Source: Dyella_B acidisoli
GTDB taxonomy: Bacteria > Pseudomonadota > Gammaproteobacteria > Xanthomonadales > Rhodanobacteraceae
Assembly: GCF_049532895.1 (NCBI RefSeq)
Contig: NZ_CP064031.1
Span: 5,332,001 to 5,396,000 of the forward strand
DNA length: 64,000 nucleotides
Direction of reading: 5' to 3'
Numbering within the stretch: the first letter of the stretch is position 1; every line of letters starts with the position of its first letter. The position numbers and the translations under genes were made by a program. The notes under the pieces are model-generated. The model was not told the origin of the DNA, did not search any database, and worked only from the letters and a program-made list of their open reading frames with translations. This document shows positions 17,920 to 28,100 of this stretch, piece after piece.

Positions 17920-20900
17920 ATGCTGAGAATTGTACGGCTTGCGCTGGAGCGGCCTTATACCTTCGTCGTTCTCGCGCTGCTGATCCTGATCGTCGGACCG
18001 TTGGCGGCCTTGCGCACGCCCACGGATATTTTTCCGGACATCAAGATCCCGGTGATCGCGGTGGTGTGGCAGTACACCGGCCTGCCGCCGGATCAGATGG
18101 CAGGACGTATCGCTTCGCCGTTCGAACGCGTGCTCACTACGACGGTAAACGACGTAGAGCACATCGAGGCCAAGTCGATTGCCGGCTTCGGCATCATCAA
18201 GATCTTCTTTCAGCCCGGCGTGAACATCGCCACTGCCAACGCGCAGGTGGCCGCGGTGTCGCAGACGATGCTCAAGCAGCTGCCGCCAGGCATCACGCCG
18301 CCGTTGATCCTCAACTACAACGCATCGACCGTGCCGATCGTGCAGCTCGCACTGTCGGGTAAGGGCCTGAGCGAACAGAACCTCGGCGATCTCGGCCTGA
18401 ATATCCTGCGTCCGCAGTTGGTGTCGGTGCCGGGCGCGGCGATTCCCTATCCCTACGGTGGCAAGACGCGCCAAGTGCAGATCGACGTGGATTCCGCGGC
18501 GCTGCAGGCGCGCGGACTTTCCGCGCAGGACGTGGCCAATGCGTTGGCGGCGCAAAACCTGATCATTCCAGTGGGTACGCAGAAGATCGGCACGTTCGAG
18601 TACACGCTGAATCTCAACAACGCGCCGTCCGACATCAACGAACTGGGCAACCTGCCGATCAAGCAGGTGAACGGCACCACCATCTATATCCGCGATGTGG
18701 CGCATGTGCGCGACGGCTCCCCTCCGCAGACCAACATCGTGCACGTGGACGGCAATCGCTCGGTGTTGCTCAGTGTGCTCAAAAATGGCTCAGCTTCCAC
18801 ATTGGCGATCGTTGCCGGCATCAAACAACGATTGGCCGACAGCAAGGGCCTATTGCCGGACAACCTCAAGGTGGCGCCGATCGGCGATCAATCCTTGTTT
18901 GTCCGCGCGGCGATCACCGGCGTGGCGCGCGAAGGCGTGATTGCCGCCGCGCTCACCAGCCTGATGATCCTGCTGTTCCTGGGCAGCTGGCGCTCCACCG
19001 TCATCATTGCGGTGTCGATTCCGCTGGCCATTCTCGGCGCGATTGCCATGCTTTCCGCATTCGGCGAAACGCTCAACATCATGACTCTGGGCGGTCTGGC
19101 GCTGGCGGTAGGCATCCTGGTGGACGATGCCACGGTGACCATCGAGAACATCAACTGGCATCTCGAGCACGGCAAGGATGTGGAGACGGCGATCATCGAC
19201 GGTGCCAAGCAGATCGTGACGCCGGCCTTCGTGTCGCTGCTGTGCATCTGCATCGTGTTCGTGCCGATGTTCTTCCTCGACGGCGTGGCGCGTTTCCTGT
19301 TCGTGCCGATGGCCGAAGCGGTGATCTTCGCGATGGTGTGCTCGTTCATCCTTTCGCGCACGTTGGTGCCGACGATGGCGAAGTACTTGCTGAAGCCGCA
19401 CGCGCCGCATGTCGGTGAGCATGGTCAACACGTGACGCCGCCACCGTCGCGCAATCCGCTGGTGCGTTTCCAGCGTGCGTTCGAGGCGCGCTTCGAGCGC
19501 ATCCGTAGTGTGTACCACGGCATGCTGGAGCTGGCGTTAGCGCATCGCCGGCCGTTCGTCATGGGCTTCCTGGCGTTCGTGCTGGTGTCGTTTCTGTTGG
19601 TGCCGTTCCTGGGCCGCAACTTCTTCCCAGACGTGGACGGCGGCCAGATCCTGATGCATGTGCGTGCACAAGTCGGCACGCGCGTGGAAGAAACCTCGAA
19701 CCTGTTCAACCAGATCGAGAGCACCATCCGCACGGTGATTCCGCCGGAGGAAGTGGGCACGGTGGTGGACAACATCGGCCTGTCCAACAGCGGCATCAAC
19801 ACCACGTACAACAACACCGGCCTGGTCGGCGAGCAGGATGGCGACATCCAGATCGCGCTTAACGAAGGCCATCGACCGACTGCCGAATACATACGCAAGT
19901 TGCGCGAACTTCTGCCGCGCAAGTATCCAGGTGTCACGTTCTCGTTCCCGCCCGCGGACATCGTGAGCCAGATCCTCAACTTTGGTTCGCCCGCGCCGAT
20001 CGACCTGCAGATTCGCGGACCGAATCTGGCCGCCAATTTCGCTTATGCGAACAGTCTGCTTGGGCAGATCAAGCGCATTCCCGGTGTAGTGGATGCGCGT
20101 ATCCAGGAATCGCAAGCCAATCCCGGCTTCGATATCAATGTGGATCGCACGCAGGCGCAATTGCTCGGCATCACCGAGCGCGACATCACCAACAGCCTGG
20201 TGGTGAACCTTGCAGGCTCCAGCCAGGTGGCGCCGACGTTCTGGTTGAATCCGGCGAACGGCGTGTCGTATCCGATTGTGATGCAGACACCGCAATACGC
20301 ACTCGACAGCCTCGCGCAATTGCGCAACCTGCCGATCAACGGCAGCAACGGACAGGCACAGGTGCTGGGCGGCCTGGTCGCGCTCAAGCGCAACGACACC
20401 AACGCGGTGGTGGATCAATACGACATTCAATCCGTCGTGCAGATTTACGCTGCCACGCAAGGGCGCGATCTCGGCGCCGTGGCAGCTGACGTGCAGAAGC
20501 TGATCGCCGCTACCGCCAGCCAGCAACCCAAAGCCTCGCACGTGGTGTTGCTGGGTCAGGTGCAAACCATGAACAGCGCGTTCTCGGGTTTGTTGTTCGG
20601 CCTGCTGGGCGCGGTGGTGCTGATTTATCTGTTGATCGTGGTGAACTTCCAATCGTGGAGCGATCCGTTCGTAATCATCACAGCGTTGCCGGCGGCGTTG
20701 GCCGGCATCGTGTGGATATTGTTCGCCACGCACACACCGCTGTCGGTGCCTGCATTGACCGGCGCGATCATGTGCATGGGCGTGGCGACCGCCAACTCGA
20801 TTCTGGTGGTGAGCTTCTGCCGCGAGCGCCTCGCCGAACACGGCAATGCCGCCGTGGCCGCGCTCGAAGCTGGCTTTACCCGTTTCCGCCCGGTCTGCAT

Positions 20901-21117
20901 GACGGCGCTGGCGATGATCATCGGCATGGCACCGATGGCGCTGGGCCTGGGCGAGGGTGGCGAACAGAATGCACCGCTTGGCCGCGCCGTGATCGGCGGC
21001 CTGATTTTCGCCACCTGCGCGACGCTGCTGTTCGTGCCTGTGGTGTTCAGCATCATCCACGCGCGCCATGCGGAAAAAAGCGCAGACGCTTCCGGAGAAC
21101 CAAGCTATGTCGTCTGA
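17920..21117 (+). CDS. RND efflux permease (AcrB/HAE1-like)
   Basis: 1,065 residues with the RND layout: helix 1 (RPYTFVVLALLILIVG), a large periplasmic loop with FPDIKIPVIAVVWQYTGLPP, helices 2-6 containing the proton-relay pair in AVGILVDDATVTIEN, helix 7, a second periplasmic loop (GRNFFPDVDGGQ...) and helices 8-12. It is the inner-membrane proton-driven pump of a tripartite exporter. Its stop overlaps the start of the adaptor gene, so the two are translationally coupled. The order permease-adaptor-OMF differs from the common adaptor-first arrangement. Regulated presumably by the divergent LysR protein. Substrate not predictable. Confidence 0.93.
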   Translation: MLRIVRLALERPYTFVVLALLILIVGPLAALRTPTDIFPDIKIPVIAVVWQYTGLPPDQMAGRIASPFERVLTTTVNDVEHIEAKSIAGFGIIKIFFQPGVNIATANAQVAAVSQTMLKQLPPGITPPLILNYNASTVPIVQLALSGKGLSEQNLGDLGLNILRPQLVSVPGAAIPYPYGGKTRQVQIDVDSAALQARGLSAQDVANALAAQNLIIPVGTQKIGTFEYTLNLNNAPSDINELGNLPIKQVNGTTIYIRDVAHVRDGSPPQTNIVHVDGNRSVLLSVLKNGSASTLAIVAGIKQRLADSKGLLPDNLKVAPIGDQSLFVRAAITGVAREGVIAAALTSLMILLFLGSWRSTVIIAVSIPLAILGAIAMLSAFGETLNIMTLGGLALAVGILVDDATVTIENINWHLEHGKDVETAIIDGAKQIVTPAFVSLLCICIVFVPMFFLDGVARFLFVPMAEAVIFAMVCSFILSRTLVPTMAKYLLKPHAPHVGEHGQHVTPPPSRNPLVRFQRAFEARFERIRSVYHGMLELALAHRRPFVMGFLAFVLVSFLLVPFLGRNFFPDVDGGQILMHVRAQVGTRVEETSNLFNQIESTIRTVIPPEEVGTVVDNIGLSNSGINTTYNNTGLVGEQDGDIQIALNEGHRPTAEYIRKLRELLPRKYPGVTFSFPPADIVSQILNFGSPAPIDLQIRGPNLAANFAYANSLLGQIKRIPGVVDARIQESQANPGFDINVDRTQAQLLGITERDITNSLVVNLAGSSQVAPTFWLNPANGVSYPIVMQTPQYALDSLAQLRNLPINGSNGQAQVLGGLVALKRNDTNAVVDQYDIQSVVQIYAATQGRDLGAVAADVQKLIAATASQQPKASHVVLLGQVQTMNSAFSGLLFGLLGAVVLIYLLIVVNFQSWSDPFVIITALPAALAGIVWILFATHTPLSVPALTGAIMCMGVATANSILVVSFCRERLAEHGNAAVAALEAGFTRFRPVCMTALAMIIGMAPMALGLGEGGEQNAPLGRAVIGGLIFATCATLLFVPVVFSIIHARHAEKSADASGEPSYVV

Positions 21118-22297
21118 AGCAACGATCCATTCCTCGCAGAAGCTGTCCAAGAGCGGCTTGCGTCTTGCCGGCATCGTGGTGACGGTCATCCTCGTCGCTG
21201 TCGTGGTCATCGGCTTGATCACGCGCGCCACACAGGCAAGCAGCCTGAAAACCTGGACGCAGGAACAGGCCGTTCCCACTGTCAGCGTGGTCGTGCCAGA
21301 ACCAGGCAAAACGGGTTCCGTGCTGGATCTTCCTGGTCAGCTGCAGGCCTATACGCGCGCGCCGATCTACGCGCAGGTCAGCGGTTACCTGAAAGAATGG
21401 AAGACTGACATCGGCGCACCGGTGAAGGCTGGCCAGTTGCTCGGTGAAATCTTTACACCGGAACTCGACCAACAGCTGCAGCAGGCACGCGCCGATCTCG
21501 CCAGCACCAAGGCGAATGCGGATCTCGCCGGCGTGACTGCAAAGCGCTGGCAGGCCATGCTGGGCAGTGATTCGGTCGCACAGCAGGACGTTGACCAGCG
21601 TACCGCCGATTACACCGCCAAATTGGCGCAGATGAAGGCCGCGCAAGCGAATGTCGATCGCCTGGAAGCGGCCAAGGCTTTTGCGCGCATCGTGGCGCCG
21701 TTCGATGGCGTGGTGACGGCACGTGATACCGACGTCGGCGCGCTGATTAATGCCGGTGGCGGCACGGGTCCGGAATTGTTCGTGGTGTCGGACATCCACA
21801 AGCTGCGCGTGTACGTGCAGGTGCCGCAGCGTTACGGGCCGTCGATCCGGCCTGGCAGCAATGCGGTGCTGATGGTGCCCGAATATCCTGGCCGCGAATT
21901 CCATGCGCAGGTTGCCGCGACATCGAACGCGGTTAACACCACGTCCGGCACGACGCTGGTGCAGTTGCAGGTCGACAACGCCGATAGCCAACTCATGCCG
22001 GGCGCCTTTGCACACGTACGCTTCAATCTGCCGGTGGATACCACCGCGTTGCGCGTGCCGGCCAGCTCGCTGATCTTCGACAACGCCGGCTTGCGTGTCG
22101 CCACCGTCGGCGAGGGCGACAAGGTTGCCTTCAAGAAGGTCAACATTCTTTTCGACTACGGTAAAACAGTCGAGATCGGTTCGGGCCTCAGCGCGGGCGA
22201 TCGTGTGATCGACAGCCCACCCGACGGCATCAAGGACGGCGATGCCGTGAAGATCGCCACCGACGACGCAACGGCCAAGCCTCATGAAAAAGCTTGA
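21107..22297 (+). CDS. RND periplasmic adaptor (membrane fusion protein)
   Basis: 396 residues from the ATG at 21107, which overlaps the permease stop codon; an earlier in-frame ATG at 21068 lies deep inside the permease gene and is less likely. One N-terminal hydrophobic anchor (GIVVTVILVAVVVIGLI), then the lipoyl domain (GQLQAYTRAPIYAQVSGYL...DIGAPVKAGQLLGEI), a coiled-coil hairpin (about residues 110-175) and the second lipoyl and barrel parts (ARIVAPFDGVVTARDTDVGALI). It couples the permease to the OMF encoded next. Confidence 0.93.
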   Translation: MSSEATIHSSQKLSKSGLRLAGIVVTVILVAVVVIGLITRATQASSLKTWTQEQAVPTVSVVVPEPGKTGSVLDLPGQLQAYTRAPIYAQVSGYLKEWKTDIGAPVKAGQLLGEIFTPELDQQLQQARADLASTKANADLAGVTAKRWQAMLGSDSVAQQDVDQRTADYTAKLAQMKAAQANVDRLEAAKAFARIVAPFDGVVTARDTDVGALINAGGGTGPELFVVSDIHKLRVYVQVPQRYGPSIRPGSNAVLMVPEYPGREFHAQVAATSNAVNTTSGTTLVQLQVDNADSQLMPGAFAHVRFNLPVDTTALRVPASSLIFDNAGLRVATVGEGDKVAFKKVNILFDYGKTVEIGSGLSAGDRVIDSPPDGIKDGDAVKIATDDATAKPHEKA

Positions 22298-23711
22298 GTC
22301 CCTGCTTCCTTTCGCGATCATGCTGGCGCTGAGCGGATGCTCGCTCGCACCGGCGTATCAGCCGCCGGCTACGCCGCCGGCGCAGGTGTATCGCGACATG
22401 GGTCCGTGGGTAGCCGCGCAACCGTCCGATCAAACGCCGCGCGATAACTGGTGGCATCTCTACAGCGATGCCGATCTGGACGCGCTGCAGACCAAGCTGC
22501 TCGCCAACAACGCGGATCTCGCTGCGGCCTTCGCGCATTACCAGCAAGCGCAGGCGTATGCGATGCAGGCGCATTCGGAGCTGTTTCCGCAGATCGGCCT
22601 GGGTGCGACGGGGGTGCGTGAGCGCCAATCCGATCATGCGCCGCCGCTGCGTAATCCGAGCGCGCCGGCGGACTACAACGTCTACACCATGGGTGCGCAA
22701 GCCAGCTACGAGGTCGATTTGTGGGGCCGCGTGCGCAACACCGTCGAAGCCGGCCGCGACAACGCGCTGGCTGCTGCTGCGGATCTGGCTTCCGCGCAAT
22801 TGAGCTTGCAGGCGCAACTGGCCGACAACTACATGCAATTGCGCGGACTGGATCAGCAGATCGAACTGCTGCAGCAGACCATCCAGGCTTACGAGAAAGC
22901 GCTAAAGCTCACGCAGACCCTGCATGCCGGCGGTATCGTCTCTGGCCTCGACGTTTCGCGCGCGCAGACACAGCTTTCCGATGCGCGCTCGCAATGGTCG
23001 CAAGCACTCGCGCAACGCGCCTTGGTGCAGGATGCCATCGCCGTGCTGGTTGGCGAGAACGCGGCAAACTTCAGTCTGGCGGCACATGCCGACGCGATGG
23101 GGGTGCCGGTGGTTCCGCTTGATGTGCCATCCACCTTGCTGCAACGGCGCCCCGACGTAGCCGCAGCGGAGCGGCGTGTTGCAGCCGCGAATGCTGGCAT
23201 CGGCGTTGCGCGCGCGGCATGGTTTCCATCGCTTACGCTCAACGCGCAGGCTGGTTTCCAAAGCACGGGTTGGGCAAATCTGCTGACCGCCGGCAATCGC
23301 ATCTGGGCGCTCGGTCCGACGCTCGCCTTCGATCTGTTCGATGGCGGTTACCGCAAGGCCACCATCGCCGCGGCGAAAGCCAAGACTGATGAAGCGGGCG
23401 CCACGTACCGCGGAGTGGTTTTGACCGCCTTCCAGCAAGTGCAGGACAACCTGGCTTTGCTCGACCACCTTGGCACCGCCAGCGCCAATCAAAAAGATGC
23501 CGCGGATGCCGCGCAGCATGCGCTGGATTTGTCGATGAGCCAGTACAAGCACGGTGCCGTCAGCTATCTGGATGTCGTGCAGGCGCAAACCACGGCGTTG
23601 CAAGAAAAGCGCGGGCTGCTGCAGCTCGATACACAACGCCTGCGTGCGAGTGTGCAGCTGATCCGGGCCTTGGGTGGCGGTTGGTCAATAGAGCAGCTCG
23701 CTCAAAAGTGA
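22284..23711 (+). CDS. RND efflux outer membrane lipoprotein (NodT family)
   Basis: 475 residues beginning with a lipoprotein signal (lipobox LSGC) and the NodT-like sequence SLAPAYQPPATPPAQVYRDMGPW. The helical repeats of the OMF fold are visible (e.g. LASAQLSLQAQLADNYMQLRGLDQQIELLQQTIQAYEKAL and its C-terminal counterpart). It overlaps the adaptor gene by 14 bases, completing a tightly coupled RND operon. Distinct from the OMF at 11462, so the window encodes two complete tripartite pumps. Confidence 0.93.
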   Translation: MKKLESLLPFAIMLALSGCSLAPAYQPPATPPAQVYRDMGPWVAAQPSDQTPRDNWWHLYSDADLDALQTKLLANNADLAAAFAHYQQAQAYAMQAHSELFPQIGLGATGVRERQSDHAPPLRNPSAPADYNVYTMGAQASYEVDLWGRVRNTVEAGRDNALAAAADLASAQLSLQAQLADNYMQLRGLDQQIELLQQTIQAYEKALKLTQTLHAGGIVSGLDVSRAQTQLSDARSQWSQALAQRALVQDAIAVLVGENAANFSLAAHADAMGVPVVPLDVPSTLLQRRPDVAAAERRVAAANAGIGVARAAWFPSLTLNAQAGFQSTGWANLLTAGNRIWALGPTLAFDLFDGGYRKATIAAAKAKTDEAGATYRGVVLTAFQQVQDNLALLDHLGTASANQKDAADAAQHALDLSMSQYKHGAVSYLDVVQAQTTALQEKRGLLQLDTQRLRASVQLIRALGGGWSIEQLAQK

Positions 23712-23721
23712 GGCTTAAAAG

Positions 23722-23857
23722 CCCCTCTCCCTTCGGGAGAGGGGTTGGGGTGAGGGTACGACCAGCGCGCGATGGTAAAGACTTGCAGAAGCCGTCATCA
23801 TCATCATGCCTCGCCTTAGCTCTTACTCAGCCCCCTCTCCCAGAGGGAGAAGGGGAA
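23722..23857. repeat. Palindromic elements after the RND operon
   Basis: A full element (CCCCTCTCCC/GGGAGAGGGG plus tail TTGGGGTGAGGG) at 23722-23757 and a tail-less copy (CCCCCTCTCCC/GGGAGAAGGGG) at 23831-23857. The first could double as a transcription-stabilising or terminating hairpin for the OMF gene. Confidence 0.75.
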
Positions 23858-23901
23858 TGGCGCGGGGCCATGAAACATCAAGCCATGAGAATGAGCCCGG
23901 C

Positions 23902-24081
23902 ATGACCAAGCCCAGCACCGACACAACGATCAACAAAGACGGCAACACCGACGCCAGCGTACCGCCGGGCGCGATGCATGGCCCTCATCACAACGCGCTG
24001 GACATGGCTGAAATCGCGGCGCACGACGAGGTGCAGCACGAAGATGCGCTGCGTAATTCCTCGTTGCGAGTACCGCGTTGA
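23902..24081 (+). CDS. Small hypothetical protein, 59 residues
   Basis: A short hydrophilic, Asp/His-rich product (TKPSTDTTINKDGNTDASVPP, then HHNALDMAEIAAHDEVQHEDALRNSS) without signal peptide or membrane segment. Its stop codon abuts the stop of the convergent polysaccharide deacetylase. No family is recognised. The composition looks like a genuine small cytosolic protein rather than a shadow frame, but the start is uncertain because the region just upstream is repeat-derived. Confidence 0.45.
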   Translation: MTKPSTDTTINKDGNTDASVPPGAMHGPHHNALDMAEIAAHDEVQHEDALRNSSLRVPR

Positions 24082-24852
24082 TTAATTGATGGCGCTGTTG
24101 TTGCCGGACAGCTGATCGGGCAACACAAACTGAAATCCACGCTGCTCCAACTGCGTAAGCAGCTCGTCCAACGCAGCGGCCGTGGCAGGTTTTTCGTGCA
24201 GCAACAGGATGGACTGATCTTCCGTCTGTTCTAGGCTCCAGTGAAGAATCTGCTCGGGCTGAGTCATCCAGCTGTCTTCACTGTTGGCATTCCACAGCAT
24301 CTGCTTCATGCCTGCCGATTGCGCCATCTGGGCCACGAGCGGTGAAGTCGCGCCGTAGGGTGGACGGAAGTAGTAGGGGCGCCGACCGGTTAGTTCCGCA
24401 AGGCGCTGGCTGCATCCGTCGATCTGGTGTTCAAGCACGGGTTTTGAAGAAACGGTATCTAGCTTGAGGTGATCGTAGCTGTGATTGCCAATCAGGTGGC
24501 CCGCACCTTCAAGCTTACCGAGCACGTCCTGATTCGCATCGTTGATGTGGCTGCATACAAGAAAGAACATGGCGCGTGCATGATGCTTGCGCAGCGTGGC
24601 CATGATCTGCTCATCCACGCCGTAGCCATACGGACCATCGTCGAACGTCAGCACTGCGTATTTGCGTCCTGCCAGGAAATCGCTCACCTTGCGCAAGCTC
24701 AAGCCGCTGGCCTGCTTCACATTGCCGTCCGCCTGATCAAGCACGAAACGCGGCTGCGTCATCCCACGCCCGGTCAACAGCATGGCGTACAGGAAGAACG
24801 TCAGCAGTATTCCGAAGGTTGCTATATAGCGGCGGTAAACGTACAGCAGCAT
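24082..24852 (-). CDS. Polysaccharide deacetylase (NodB-homology) family protein
   Basis: About 256 residues from the ATG at 24852. An N-terminal hydrophobic anchor (YIATFGILLTFFLYAMLL) puts the catalytic domain in the periplasm. NodB motifs are present: motif 1 TFDDGPYG (catalytic and metal-binding Asp pair), motif 2 GNHSYDH (metal-binding His residues), motif 3 RPPYGA, and a late motif near LLHEKPAT. The family removes N- or O-acetyl groups from chitin oligomers, peptidoglycan or exopolysaccharide with a divalent metal. The frame continues upstream to 25032 but that extension is poorly hydrophobic and precedes the anchor. No polysaccharide operon is adjacent, so the substrate is open. Confidence 0.87.
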   Translation of the reverse strand: MLLYVYRRYIATFGILLTFFLYAMLLTGRGMTQPRFVLDQADGNVKQASGLSLRKVSDFLAGRKYAVLTFDDGPYGYGVDEQIMATLRKHHARAMFFLVCSHINDANQDVLGKLEGAGHLIGNHSYDHLKLDTVSSKPVLEHQIDGCSQRLAELTGRRPYYFRPPYGATSPLVAQMAQSAGMKQMLWNANSEDSWMTQPEQILHWSLEQTEDQSILLLHEKPATAAALDELLTQLEQRGFQFVLPDQLSGNNSAIN

Positions 24853-25168
24853 GGATGTTCGCTCGTCGAAAGGTTTTCGGGGATCGCTCCGCGTCTGAGT
24901 GAATAAGACGTAAGAGACCTGCCAAATCCCTACTGCGCCTTTCCGCTTCTCTTGCGCTGTGGGCACGGGGTCTGAAGCATGGGTCATGCCAAGCGCAGTC
25001 GGGCTATCCCAAGGGGGCCAAATCCCGGTCAAGATGGAATGGCTGAGCCAAGAGGAATGTGATCGGGTTCACCTGAGGGGGAGGAAGTTCTAGGCGGAGT
25101 GCCTAACTTGCCTGTGGCTTACAGCCGTTCTTCACTTCCATATGCGGGAAAGTGACCCACAGCGTCCG
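24853..25168. other. Intergenic region upstream of deacetylase
   Basis: About 316 bases between two minus-strand genes. It should hold the deacetylase promoter. I see no gene, strong hairpin or repeat in it. Confidence 0.5.
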
Positions 25169-28100
25169 TTAGTGCCCCGCGCCATTCAGGCGCATATCCG
25201 CCAGCAGCAGAATCTCCCGCCCGTAGATGTTGTAGTTCTGGTTGTTGAAGTACGGGTAGGACACATACCCCATGTCACGCGGAGGCATCTTGTTGGCGAT
25301 GTTGTTGATCAACAGCGAAAAACCAAGATTGCGCGTGGGCCGATAACTGGCGCTGGCATTGAAGGTGATCCACGGTGACACGTGACCCGCACCGATACCG
25401 TTGTTGGCCGCGGCGAAATTGGGTGACGGGCCGTAGCGATGCCCGTACAGCGTTCCCGTCCAGCGTCCGCCGGGGCTGGTCCAGGTGACGCTGCCGTTCA
25501 AGATGCTCTTGAACTCGGTGCTGTATTGCGCATTGGCGAGCTGGTTGATCGGCAGCTGGCCGGAAGCGATCTGAAAGTCGTGCTTGAGCACGTCGTTGTA
25601 ATCAAACTGCACATCGAGCATGCCGAGGTGAAAGAGCGGAAAGTGATACCGCGCGCTGCCCATGATCGATTTCGTCACCTCGTTGGCGAGGTTTGCGTAA
25701 TACGTCGTCACGCTGGTGATCGGCCCGTAGGTGTAGGCGCGGTGTATCTGGTTGAAAGCTGCCTGGCACGCAGCGGAGTGGGGATCGCGCTGGCCAAGCA
25801 AGCATTGCGCATCCGTCTGCAGCACGGGATCAAGAACCTGTTGCACAACTTCGTTCTGAATGGCGATGTGCAGGTAATCCACGCTCAAGTCCAGTCCATC
25901 CGCGGGCGACCAGACGGTTCCCAGTGTCCAGCTTTGTGCAGATGTTGGCTGCAATTTCGGATTCGCCAACGTCGTGCCCTGTACGCCGTACTGATACGCC
26001 GTGCCGCACGTAGCGCTGTTCGCGCGCGCGCATTGGTAATAGTCGGTGATGGTGGTGTAGTAGTCGGTGGGACCCAAGAAGATGGATGAAAGATCAGGCG
26101 CCTTGAACGACGTAGTGTAGTTGCCGCGGATCAACCAGCTAGCCAGCGGTCGATATTCCAGACCCGCCTTATACGTGAATTTGCGATTGTTGCTGCCATG
26201 ATCGAGCGCGTAATAGTCGTAACGCCCCGACAGATCCATCGTCAGCACTTTCAGCAGCGGTAGATTCCATTCGAATGCAGTGGCTGCGTGAAAGCGCTTG
26301 CCGCCTCCGCCCGTCGCGGCATGATCGTAAATGGCACTTTGCGTAAACAGGGGATTGACCGGTTCGTACCATGCCTCGCTGCCGCCTTCCAGCAGTGCGG
26401 CGAATCCGGCGTCGCCGCCGGGCAGGGCAAACAGCGAGGCATTGCTGAGCGTGGCTCGCGTAGTGTTGATCCAGGTCCGGCTGGATTCGTCCACGCCTTG
26501 CGTGAAACTCGCATACTGCGCTGGCGTAAGCGCCTGAAAGAATGCGCGGTAATTGGGGTTGTATAGATTCAAGCCGGACTGGGGATCCACGCCAAGCACG
26601 GGCCCGAGCAGGGTGTTGAAGTACGCATCGATCTTCGTCTCGATCGCCAGCGGTTCGATCACCTCCGTGCGATCACCGCTGCGCAGGTAATAGACATCCC
26701 AATCCCAGCCCGAATCGCCCCAGCGGCCGTTGGCGCCGATATCGGCCTGGTAAAGCAGGTCATTCTGTCGATACATCTGGCCCGCTGCACCGCCGGGCAT
26801 TTCTTCGGGTGCGAAGAATCGTTCCAGAGTCAGGTAATGACCGGTGCTGGCATCCTCGATCCCGCTATGCGGAAGGTCATCGGAAAACCAGGCGGAAGGG
26901 CCGGGGAACCAGCGTTGCTGCTGCGAGTTCACCATGGCGTCGCCATAGAACCTCACGTGATCGTTGAGCTGATAGGCAAGTTTCAGCATGCCGTCCACGT
27001 TGCGCAGCTGATTGCTGTAGGTGGTGTAGCCGTTGAGCTTGCTTGCGCCGCAATAGTCACCCGGCGGATTTGGCGCTTTGCTCGTTACCAACACCGTGCT
27101 TCCACCAAAAAGCTGCTGTGCACAGCCGTTTGGCGGAGGGATGTAACCCAACTGATTGCCGTTGAACGTAGCGGCTGTGCCGAAGTCGAGCACAGCAGCC
27201 TGAGTGCTGGGCGTACCTCCGTCACTGGCTGTCAATGGACGTTGATAGCCCCAGATCGCGGACTGGTTGTCGAACTCGATGGCCGCCAGCACGCGCCACT
27301 TTCCGAAGTCATGGCCGTAGGCCCCGCTGAGGCGCTGGCTGGCGCCGCCGCCATCCGAATAACCGCCCGCCTGCACGGTGATTTCGCCGCCCTCCATGTG
27401 CGATCGCGTGACGATGTTGATCACGCCACCGATCGCCTGCGAGCCGTAGATCGACGATGCGCCGCCGGGCATCACGTCGATATGGTCGATCAGGGCGACA
27501 GGCAGATTGGATACGCTGTTGAAATTGATGGTGCCGTTGTAGAGCCGACCAAAATTGGCGACCGGCTTGCCGTCGAGCAGGATCAGCGTGAACTGTGGGC
27601 CCAGCCCGAAGAAGCTCACCGTCTGGGCGCCCTGCGTGAACGAACCTGCCGCTTGCGGCCCCTGCGTCGAACCTGTCGCCAGTACGGAGTTCTGCAGCAC
27701 CTCGGCCAGGCTATTGAAGCCGCGCGCGCGGATCTCCGCAGCGGTGATGGTGTAGGTTGGCGTGGCGGTCTGGATGTTTGCGTTGCTGATCAGCGAACCG
27801 CTGACGGTCACGGCGTTGAGCGTTTGAGGCTTTTCTTCGATGACCGGTGCGGCGATCGTGGTTGATGACGGGTGAAAAATCGCCGGCGGTTCCAGCACAA
27901 ACGTGAATGCGTTGACGATTTTCCAGCTCACGCCCGTGCCGGCGAGCAGCCGCTGCAAGGCTTCGATCGGTGTGAAGCGTCCGGCCACGCCGCGCGTGGT
28001 CTTGCCGTTTACCAGCGCGGGATCGTAGACGATCTGGATATCGCCTTGCGCCGCCAACGCATCCAGTGCACTGCGCAGTTCACCGGCAGCCACCGAATAA

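Noticed and set aside
19537..21309. Minus-strand frame of 590 codons opposite the RND permease
   Set aside because: Arg/His/Gln-rich nonsense composition, no motif, and the plus strand encodes a full RND protein.
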